From Yoonia sp. (GTDB taxonomy: Bacteria > Pseudomonadota > Alphaproteobacteria > Rhodobacterales > Rhodobacteraceae): 47,938 nucleotides of DNA. A program made the translations under genes and the position numbers. The DNA is taken from NCBI RefSeq assembly GCF_014859355.1, contig NZ_JACUUJ010000022.1:1-47938 (forward strand), in the 5' to 3' direction. The notes beneath the pieces were generated by a model. The model was not told the origin of the DNA. It made no database searches and was given only the letters and a program-made list of their open reading frames with translations. How positions within the stretch are numbered: position 1 is the first letter of the stretch; every line of letters begins with the position of its first letter. This document shows, in pieces, positions 42,047 through 47,938 of this stretch.

Positions 42047-42053
42047 TTCTGCT

Positions 42054-43100
42054 TTAGCCCGCCCGCTTGATCATACCGAACAAATCGCGCGGGTCATCAG
42101 GGTCAGCAATCAGATCCAGATCAACGTAATATGGCGTATCCCTGATCTTTTCGTGCACATAGCGCAGCGCGCTGAAATCCTCGATCGCGAAACCGACGCC
42201 GTCGAACAATGTCACCTCCGACGCCGACTGCCGCCCCTGTGCCGTACCGGCGATCACCTGCCACAGTTCGGTGACAGGATGATCGGGCGGCATCTGCTGG
42301 ATTTCGCCCTCGATCCGCGTTTGCGGCGGATATTCGACAAAAATAGTGGCCCGCGCCACGATATCGCGGTGCAGTTCGGTCTTGCCGGGGCAATCGCCGC
42401 CGATGGCGTTGATATGCACACCGGCGCCGACCATGTTGTCGGTCAGGATCGTTTGCATGTCCTTGTCAGCGGTGGCCACGGTGATCACGTCAGCGCCTTC
42501 GATAGCCTGTTCGGGGCTATCACAGGCGGTGATATCAAACCCCAGATCCGCAAGGTTGCGCAGACATTTTTCGGTGGCGGCATTGTCGATGTCATACAGC
42601 CGGATCGTGTCAATCCCGCAGACCGCCTTGATCGCAAGGCACTGAAATTCCGACTGCGCGCCGTTGCCGATCATCGCCATGGTGCGCGCATCCTTCCGGG
42701 CCAGATGTTTTGTCGCCACTGCCGACATCGCGCCGGTGCGTAGCGCAGTCAGCACCGTCATTTCTGAAAACAGCAGCGGATAGCCGGTATAGACATCCGA
42801 CAAGACGCCAAAGGCGGTGACGGTTTGCAAGCCTTCGCGCATGTTCTTGGGGTGGCCGTTGACGTATTTGAAACCGTAAAATTCATTATCCGCCGTCGGC
42901 ATCAGTTCAATCACACCCACATCGGAATGTGCGCCGACACGCGGGGTCTTGTCGAACAATTCCCAGCGGATGAAATCAGCCTCGATCGCGCGGGCCAGAT
43001 CGGCAAGGAATGTCTCGATCCCGATGTGATGAACCAGCCGCATCATGTTATCGACGCTGACAAAAGGCACCAAGGCCTTGTCCGAGGCTTTCAAGCTCAT
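42054..43100 (-). CDS. Ornithine cyclodeaminase
   Basis: This enzyme turns ornithine into proline and ammonia with NAD recycling. The 348 residues are of the long OCD type, with the Rossmann motif MIGNGAQSEFQ, the substrate region ALRTGAMSAVATKHLA, and GDCPGKTELH near the end of the cofactor domain. It starts within the arginase stop (ATGA), so arginase-OCD is an arginine-to-proline operon. It is near proBA's product route but about 37 kb away. Confidence 0.94.
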   Translation of the reverse strand: MSLKASDKALVPFVSVDNMMRLVHHIGIETFLADLARAIEADFIRWELFDKTPRVGAHSDVGVIELMPTADNEFYGFKYVNGHPKNMREGLQTVTAFGVLSDVYTGYPLLFSEMTVLTALRTGAMSAVATKHLARKDARTMAMIGNGAQSEFQCLAIKAVCGIDTIRLYDIDNAATEKCLRNLADLGFDITACDSPEQAIEGADVITVATADKDMQTILTDNMVGAGVHINAIGGDCPGKTELHRDIVARATIFVEYPPQTRIEGEIQQMPPDHPVTELWQVIAGTAQGRQSASEVTLFDGVGFAIEDFSALRYVHEKIRDTPYYVDLDLIADPDDPRDLFGMIKRAG

Positions 43101-44026
43101 TTCAAGCTCCTTGTCGGGCGGTCAAACACGCGGCGGCCCAAAAGCGATGCGGTCAGGTCAACCATCAGGTTGGCGGTTTTGCCGCGGTTATCCAGAAACG
43201 GGTTCAGTTCCACCAGATCAAGCGATGTAACCAGCCCGCTGTCGGACAGGATTTCCATCACCAGATGGCCTTCGCGCACCGTCGCCCCGCCGGGCACGGT
43301 GGTGCCGACCGCAGGCGCGATGGACGGATCAAGGAAATCCACATCCAGCGACACATGCAGCATGCCATTCACGGCGGCGACCTTTGCCAGAAAGGCCTGC
43401 AATGGCGCGCTGATACCCTCTTCGTCGATCATGCGCATATCGACGAGCGTGGTGTCGCCTTCGGCAAGGGCGGCATGTTCTGCCGTATCGACAGACCGCA
43501 GCCCGATCATGCAAATGTTGGCGGGGTCGACGCGGGCGGGCAGGGGCGGAAAGGCATCAAATCCGGCGCGCCCCGTGACATAGCCCACAGGGGTGCCGTG
43601 CAAATTGCCGCTGTCGGTGGTGTCGGGTGTGTGAATATCGCTATGCGCATCCAGCCAAAGCGCAAAAAACGGCCGGTTCTGCGCCTGCGCATGGGCCGCC
43701 ATACCGGCCACGCTGCCCAACGCCAGCGCATGATCCCCGCCCATGAAAATCGGCAGGCCCTTTGGCGCGGCGGTCTGTGCTGCGGCCATCAATGCCTGCG
43801 TCCATCCCACGTTTTCCGCCAGCGCATGCACCTGCGGATTTTTCGCAGGGGCAACGGTGACGGGCGCGGGGGCCAGGTTGCCGATATCTTCAACGGTGTG
43901 ACCAAGGGCGGTGATCGCCTCGGCCAGACCAGCGGTGCGGTAAGCGTCAGGCCCCATCAGACAACCGCGGCGGCGTTTGCCACAGTCGACGGGGGCGCCA
44001 ATCAGAATGCAATGTTTTTGTGTCAT
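43097..44026 (-). CDS. Arginase
   Basis: Arginase splits arginine into ornithine and urea with two manganese ions. The 309-residue sequence has the metal-ligand motifs MGGDHALALGS (His99), LDAHSDIHT (Asp126, His128, Asp130) and SLDVDFLDPS. ATG 44026 gives the arginase-like start MTQKHCILIGAPVDCGKRRRG; an upstream extension reads into the Lrp control region. It is the first gene of the operon with ornithine cyclodeaminase and is divergent from an Lrp regulator. Confidence 0.95.
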   Translation of the reverse strand: MTQKHCILIGAPVDCGKRRRGCLMGPDAYRTAGLAEAITALGHTVEDIGNLAPAPVTVAPAKNPQVHALAENVGWTQALMAAAQTAAPKGLPIFMGGDHALALGSVAGMAAHAQAQNRPFFALWLDAHSDIHTPDTTDSGNLHGTPVGYVTGRAGFDAFPPLPARVDPANICMIGLRSVDTAEHAALAEGDTTLVDMRMIDEEGISAPLQAFLAKVAAVNGMLHVSLDVDFLDPSIAPAVGTTVPGGATVREGHLVMEILSDSGLVTSLDLVELNPFLDNRGKTANLMVDLTASLLGRRVFDRPTRSLK

Positions 44027-44040
44027 GCCAGCAGTCTTGC

Positions 44041-44093
44041 GCAAATTGCGGTGTGGGTTAAGCCTGCAAATTGTGCAATATGGGGGCAAATCA
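44041..44093. promoter_or_regulatory. Repeated operator-like motif between arginase and lrp genes
   Basis: GCAAATTG occurs at 44041 and 44066 and the close variant GCAAATCA at 44086, spaced 25 and 20 bp. The first copy is part of CGCAA-A-TTGCG (just preceded by TTGCGCAA), and the second of TGCAAATTGTGCA. Tandem, weakly palindromic sites about two helix turns apart fit an Lrp/AsnC octamer. Confidence 0.5.
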
Positions 44094-44112
44094 TTCAAAT
44101 CGGGCAATATAA

Positions 44113-44532
44113 ATGGACAAACTGGATAATCGGCTGATCGGGGCCTTGCGGCGCAACGGGCGTGCGTCGCTGTCTGATCTGGCGGTTGAACTGGGCGTGA
44201 CCCGCAGCACGCTGCGCGCACGGATGGATCGGCTGGTTACGGGCGGGGAAATCGTGAGGTTTACCGTGCAAACCCGGTCTGACGTGCGCGCGCACGCGGT
44301 GCGCGGATTGATGATGCTGGAAATCGCAGGGCGGGGCGCAGACAAGGTGCTGCGCGCGCTTTTGACAATGCCGCAGGTGCAGGCGGTGCATTCCACCAAC
44401 GGCACATGGGATCTGATCGTGGAAATCGGGACCGAGACGCTGGAAGAATTTGATCAGGTGCTGACCGCGATCCGCCGGCTTGAGGGGGTCAGCCGGTCAG
44501 AGACGAATCTTTTACTGTCCACACGGCGCTGA
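44113..44532 (+). CDS. Lrp/AsnC-family regulator
   Basis: The 139-residue protein has an N-terminal helix-turn-helix (LIGALRRNGRASLSDLAVEL, then GVTRSTLRARMDRL) and a C-terminal RAM ligand-binding domain (VQAVHSTNGTWDLIVEI). It is divergent from arginase and probably activates that operon in response to arginine or ornithine, a common arrangement. Its 3' end overlaps the convergent dsbB by 44 bp. Confidence 0.92.
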   Translation: MDKLDNRLIGALRRNGRASLSDLAVELGVTRSTLRARMDRLVTGGEIVRFTVQTRSDVRAHAVRGLMMLEIAGRGADKVLRALLTMPQVQAVHSTNGTWDLIVEIGTETLEEFDQVLTAIRRLEGVSRSETNLLLSTRR

Positions 44533-44968
44533 CCAGCCACAGCGCCATCAACCCAAAGGAAAGAATCGCATTCCAGCTGGCCATCGACAGGGTCAGAAAT
44601 TCCCATGACACCTGATCGCACATCACCACACGCGGCCCCGTAATTGCCAGCAAATCGCTGCCAGACAACCCGCTCAGCCCGCCATTGCCGGTGCAACTGG
44701 TCGGTCCTTGCCACCAGCCGCGTTCGACCCCTGTATGATACACGCCCAGGCCACCTGTCGTTGCCGCCGCCACTGCGCCAAAAACCGGCCAGACCAGCCA
44801 CGGAAACCGCAGCGCAACAGCACCAATGATGATCGCTGCAACATGGGGCCAGCGTTGCCACAGGCACATGGCGCAAGGCGGATAGCCCAGCGCCTGAAAC
44901 AGAAAGGCCCCTGCCAACAGCGCCACAGACCCACCCGCAGCCAACAGGATCATCAGATTGCGTGTCAT
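44489..44968 (-). CDS. dsbB: Disulfide bond formation protein B
   Basis: DsbB reoxidises DsbA and passes electrons to quinone. About 159 residues with four membrane helices; the first Cys pair is in YPPCAMCLWQRWPH (Cys32 and Cys35), the second pair in GPTSCTGNGG and VVMCDQV. ATG 44968 overlaps the stop of the DedA-like gene (ATGA). No dsbA is adjacent. The 3' end overlaps the Lrp gene by 44 bp. Confidence 0.9.
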   Translation of the reverse strand: MTRNLMILLAAGGSVALLAGAFLFQALGYPPCAMCLWQRWPHVAAIIIGAVALRFPWLVWPVFGAVAAATTGGLGVYHTGVERGWWQGPTSCTGNGGLSGLSGSDLLAITGPRVVMCDQVSWEFLTLSMASWNAILSFGLMALWLVSAVWTVKDSSLTG

Positions 44969-45543
44969 AGCACCCCCAGAATTGCAAAGCCGCCTATCAA
45001 CAGAACACAAAATAGCACAAAGACCAATGTCAGCCGATGTTCGATGAAATCACGGATCGGCGCGCCGAATTTCCACAACAAGACAGCAACAATAAAAAAC
45101 CGCAAGGCGCGCGCAACAATGGACGATACAATAAAGATCGGAAACGAAAGTTGCGTCACCCCGGATGCGATGGTGATGACCTTGAACGGAAAAGGCGTGA
45201 CCCCGGCAACCAACACTGCCCATGCCCCATAAGCATTATACCAATCGGCAAATTCGGCAAAACCCGCATCCTTGCCATAGAACGCCAGCACCGGCCGCCC
45301 GACGTTTTCGAACAGCCCATAGCCGATATAGTAACCCAAAACAGCGCCCAGAACCGATGCAACAGTCGCAACGCCGGCAATGACAAAAGCCCGGCTGGGA
45401 CGGGCGATAATCATGGGGATCATCAAGACATCGGGCGGGATCGGGAAAAACGACGATTCAGCAAACGACACAAACGCCAGCGCCCAAAGCGCATAGGGCG
45501 ATCGGGCAAGCGACAGGGTCCAGTCATAAAGGCGGCGCAGCAT
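44965..45543 (-). CDS. YqaA/DedA-like membrane protein
   Basis: About 192 residues with five or so membrane helices and the SNARE-associated/DedA pattern: FAESSFFPIPPDVLMIPMII, GAVLGYYIGYGLF, and VAGVTPFPFKVITIASGV. Proteins of this group are thought to act in phospholipid scrambling or proton-dependent transport; the exact role is unknown. ATG 45543 is preferred; ATG 45558 is possible. It is coupled to dsbB by a 4-bp overlap. Confidence 0.85.
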   Translation of the reverse strand: MLRRLYDWTLSLARSPYALWALAFVSFAESSFFPIPPDVLMIPMIIARPSRAFVIAGVATVASVLGAVLGYYIGYGLFENVGRPVLAFYGKDAGFAEFADWYNAYGAWAVLVAGVTPFPFKVITIASGVTQLSFPIFIVSSIVARALRFFIVAVLLWKFGAPIRDFIEHRLTLVFVLFCVLLIGGFAILGVL

Positions 45544-45667
45544 AGGGGTTCTTTGCATTAGGGACATGTGCTTAGGCCATGGCGGGTGGCTGTCGTCAAG
45601 GATATGCGAGAACTTGTCGCAAAGATGATTGACGCCGCCTGCGCACCAGATTAGGGGATACGCCGTG

Positions 45668-45753
45668 GCCGATGTGGCGGAATGGTAGACGCAGGGGATT
45701 CAAAATCCCCCGATGGTAACATCGTGAGAGTTCGAGTCTCTCCATCGGCACCA
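45668..45753 (+). tRNA. tRNA-Leu (anticodon CAA)
   Basis: An 86-nt class II tRNA with encoded CCA. The acceptor GCCGATG pairs with CATCGGC, the anticodon loop is ATTCAAAAT giving CAA, there is a variable arm (CGATGGTAACATCG), and the T arm has AGTTCGAGTCT. Confidence 0.96.
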
Positions 45754-46162
45754 ATAAATATATAAACATGCGCGGATTGACCGTTTGGATTGAACAGCAG
45801 GGGCAATCGTTGCGTAGGCCGGCCCTGAATCGGTTGGGCCGTTAAAGATGATTGTGCGCCGATATGTGCTCAAGACCACGAAAAAATTTGATGAATATAA
45901 CTTACCTTTCCAAAAGTGCAGGTATGCGAATACTTTTTTCGCGATATAAATTTGTCAATTGACGTCGTGAAAACATTGCGTATCTAGCGTCAAAACGATG
46001 TCCAAAGAGTGTTGTCCCGCGTGATTTGCGAAGCATATTTTGGCGGCCACGGGATACGGTAGTTGGCATGATTTGATGGCCTTTAAGGGTCTTGCTTGTT
46101 TTGAAGCAGAAATTTGTTCTTTGTTGATCCGCTTCGCGTTGTGGGATCAGTTTTTTTAGTGT
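45754..46162. other. 409-bp gap before the Hint gene
   Basis: AT-rich for this genome. It holds a promoter candidate, TTGACG (45959-45964) and TATCTA (45981-45986) with a 16-bp spacer, and the terminator-like hairpin described separately. Two short open frames (45848-45949 and 46076-46159) lack ribosome-binding sites. No tRNA-linked integrase was seen. Confidence 0.5.
46125..46157 (+). terminator. Terminator-like hairpin just before the Hint gene start
   Basis: TGATCC (46125-46130) pairs with GGATCA (46144-46149), followed by G and seven T residues, ending only 5 bp before the GTG start of the Hint gene. If the promoter at 45959 is used, this would give a transcript of about 165 nt (small RNA or attenuated leader). 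Confidence 0.55.
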
Positions 46163-46936
46163 GTGCAGGCTTTATTGGAAGAAAGATTTGAAAAAGCTGA
46201 TCTTGTGTCGGATGACCCCGATAACGTTCAAACGCCGCTGCGCCATGACGCGATGCCTTTGATGACCTTGGCGCGCCGTTTCAAAGATGTGGAATCGCGC
46301 GATCATCAGATTGATGGTAAGAAATTAGCGTTTAGCATTCTTGAAAAAAGCATCCCCTGTTTCACACCTGGCGCAAGGGTCGCCACCCCGCAAGGCACGC
46401 GTTTGGTGCAGGATCTCAAGCAGGGTGACCTTGTCCAGACTCGAGACAATGGCATTCAGGCAGTTGTCTGGTCAGGAACAAAAACGGTCAGTGCCGCCAG
46501 TCTGACTGCGAAACCTGATTTGCGCCCGGTACGGATCAGGGCGGGGGCGCTGGGGCACGGCATGCCTGCTTGCGATATGTGGGTATCGCCCAACCATCGT
46601 CTGCTGGTCGTGTCCGAAATGGCCGAGCTTTACTTTGCGCAAAGCGAGGTATTGGTTCCGGCGAAACATATGACGCAGCGCGATGGCATCGACATCGTCG
46701 ATGTGCCAGAGATGACCTATGTTCATATCATGTTTGAAAAACACGAGGTGGTTTTGGCCGATGGCGCCTGGTCCGAAAGCTTTCAACCGGGTGACGAAAC
46801 GCTCAAAAGCGTGGATGCCGCGCAGCGTCATGAGATATTGACGATTTTCCCCGAATGGGGGACCGATGCGGGTTTGGATGGATATCGTGCGGCCCGCCGG
46901 ATATTGCAGCGGGATGAATACGCGCTGTTGATCTAG
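46163..46936 (+). CDS. Hint-domain protein
   Basis: The 257-residue product has one Hint (hedgehog/intein) domain: CFTPGARVATPQGTRLVQDL (nucleophile-like Cys, about residue 72), then MWVSPNHRLLVVSEM and THI-type MTYVHIMFEKHEVVLADG. Free-standing Hint proteins are common in Rhodobacterales and usually sit in secreted or surface proteins; no signal peptide is seen and the role is unknown. GTG 46163 is uncertain, having no clear ribosome-binding site; TTG or ATG codons downstream are possible. The end overlaps the mocA-like gene by 4 bp. Confidence 0.8.
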   Translation: MQALLEERFEKADLVSDDPDNVQTPLRHDAMPLMTLARRFKDVESRDHQIDGKKLAFSILEKSIPCFTPGARVATPQGTRLVQDLKQGDLVQTRDNGIQAVVWSGTKTVSAASLTAKPDLRPVRIRAGALGHGMPACDMWVSPNHRLLVVSEMAELYFAQSEVLVPAKHMTQRDGIDIVDVPEMTYVHIMFEKHEVVLADGAWSESFQPGDETLKSVDAAQRHEILTIFPEWGTDAGLDGYRAARRILQRDEYALLI

Positions 46937-47523
46937 CCGTTCGTGCCCCGCCACTTTGCCCAGTCTTCGGGCGTATCCAGGTCTTGCCTTGCGTGGTTGG
47001 CTGGCAGCGCCACCAGATGGGTTTTGTGGGCATTCGCGCGCACGATGGACGCGCCGCCTGTATCGCCTTTCAACTTGGCAAATTCGGGGCGAAGACTGCC
47101 AGCGAAAATAATCGGATGGCCAGGTTTGCCGTCCGTGGTGGCACCTCTCCAGATCAGATGCGCGGAATCATCCCGCCACGCGGCAAGCACGGTCAGCAGA
47201 TCGATGGTCGTGATGGCCACGAGATCGGCCAGCACCAGCATGAAAGCGGGTGCCGCAGGCAAGACGGCCACCGCATCGCGCAGGGTGCCGGACATACCTT
47301 CGGCGGCGGCAGGAATAGGCAAGACGGTCACGCCCAACCCGTCAAGCGCAGCAGTGCGGGGGTGATCTGCGGCAGGCAATGCGACAAAAACAGGTTGCCC
47401 CGTCGCCAGCGCCCGTTTCGCTTGCACGCGCAACAGCGGCACACCGCCCACGGGTTCCAGCAGTTTGTCAGTGCCACGCATCCGGGTGGACCCGCCCGCG
47501 GCAAGGATAAGAATCGGGATCAT
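46933..47523 (-). CDS. MobA/MocA-like nucleotidyltransferase
   Basis: About 196 residues with the NTP-transferase pattern ILAAGGSTRMRGTDKLLEPVGG (nucleotide loop and Lys) and the metal-binding LVLADLV. It resembles MocA, the cytidylyltransferase of molybdenum cofactor, or related enzymes such as CTP:molybdopterin transferases in xanthine-dehydrogenase-type clusters. No molybdoenzyme gene is adjacent in the window, so the acceptor is inferred from family only. ATG 47523 was chosen; a longer start at 47559 is possible. Confidence 0.85.
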   Translation of the reverse strand: MIPILILAAGGSTRMRGTDKLLEPVGGVPLLRVQAKRALATGQPVFVALPAADHPRTAALDGLGVTVLPIPAAAEGMSGTLRDAVAVLPAAPAFMLVLADLVAITTIDLLTVLAAWRDDSAHLIWRGATTDGKPGHPIIFAGSLRPEFAKLKGDTGGASIVRANAHKTHLVALPANHARQDLDTPEDWAKWRGTNG

Positions 47524-47556
47524 GCGCGTCTCCGATATGGTGCGTTGCATTCCTAA

Positions 47557-47938
47557 CATCTTACGAAAGTTTTGTATCGTGAGCTGGAGTATGCGTTAAA
47601 GGCTGCATGCCTTCGAGGGGGGGCTGCTTTCGACAACTATGTCGATAACAAGCACATCGCCACCGATGCAATCATGCACCCCCGGTTATGGGTGCGGCCG
47701 CTGGCGGCGGCTGACATGATCAAAGATGGTTTTACGCCGATTGCCCGTGATGGTGCGCACCTGATCGAAGTGCAACTGGCCTTGCAAAAACCGCTTTCGC
47801 ATCTTGCCCGCCATTCCGACGGCGCATTGCCGCGGTCCGCGCCGAAACTGGCGCAGGAAAGTTTTGAAAACGCCATTCAGGCGATTAAATTCGATCATGA
47901 TCGGAACCGATTGCGTGCGTCGGTCCCGATGGCTGTCG
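47557..47938 (+). CDS. Partial membrane-protein-like reading frame at the right edge
   Basis: The frame is open from 47557 to the window end, without a stop. It reads FDNYVDNKHIATDAIMHPRL, then FTPIARDGAHLIEVQLALQK and a helical end with KFDHDRNRLRAS. The codon use and protein-like composition support coding. From memory the middle resembles the C-terminal part of DUF2254-type membrane proteins; this is not secure. No good start is seen (only TTG 47572 early on), so it may be a 5'-truncated relic or begin at ATG 47668. Confidence 0.4.

Noticed and set aside
45848..45949. 33-codon frame after tRNA-Leu
   Set aside because: No ribosome-binding site and no recognisable protein pattern; kept only as part of the gap description.
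46163..46936. Intein or toxin delivery system at the Hint gene
   Set aside because: No extein, toxin, immunity or secretion genes lie next to it; only a stand-alone Hint domain can be supported.

Overview
The window looks like chromosomal DNA of a GC-rich alphaproteobacterium of the Rhodobacterales (Roseobacter/Loktanella type). The signs are a CtrA-SciP-ChpT cell-cycle module, ribosomal protein L21 with the long C-terminal helix-hairpin-helix extension, alphaproteobacterial heme A synthase, ornithine-lipid synthesis (olsBA), Usg, TrmFO, and LexA boxes of the form GTTC-N7-GTTC. Family names come from reading the translated sequence; no database search was made.

Layout. 1-600: degraded phage-type ORF abutting the 3' end of tRNA-Ser(CGA). 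700-6000: rplU-rpmA, a GNAT acetyltransferase, then obgE-proB-proA. 6.0-9.1 kb: chpT and a DUF3553 gene (divergent), ornithine-lipid genes olsB-olsA, and a ThiE/TenI-like gene. 9.2-14 kb: trmJ, ctaA, an M32 carboxypeptidase, a crotonase-fold protein and a thioesterase. 14-18 kb: rplM-rpsI, then a polyamine-type ABC transporter without its binding protein. 17.9-22.9 kb (minus strand): ppk2-tetR-pagL-like, and an uncharacterised P-loop ATPase, metA and a hydrolase. 23-26 kb: a rhodanese and a large autotransporter broken by one extra G. 26-33 kb: mnmA, sciP, ctrA, ligA, recG and a 40-residue membrane peptide behind two LexA boxes. 33-40 kb: an IscU-like scaffold, hisI, gluQ-trmFO, an outer-membrane protein and gyrA. 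40-45.6 kb: usg, a ferric-reductase-like flavocytochrome with a 35-residue membrane partner, ornithine cyclodeaminase-arginase with a divergent Lrp regulator, dsbB and a DedA-like protein. 45.7-47.9 kb: tRNA-Leu(CAA), a Hint-domain protein behind a terminator-like leader, a MocA-like nucleotidyltransferase, and an open frame running off the right edge.

How they work together. ProB/ProA make proline from glutamate, while arginase plus ornithine cyclodeaminase can make it from arginine. ChpT passes phosphate to CtrA, and SciP restrains CtrA, so three parts of one circuit lie within 22 kb. LigA, RecG and the LexA-controlled peptide form a DNA-repair neighbourhood. OlsBA, the PagL-like deacylase and the autotransporter concern the envelope.

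Most novel candidate: the 40-residue membrane peptide at 32798-32920, preceded by two exact LexA boxes and followed by a strong terminator. It is a plausible SOS-induced division inhibitor analogous to, but not visibly homologous with, Caulobacter SidA. Also worth attention are the G-tract frameshift in the autotransporter, the terminator hairpin a few bases before the Hint gene, and the repeated operator-like motif between arginase and its Lrp regulator. No insertion sequence, CRISPR array or replication origin was seen.
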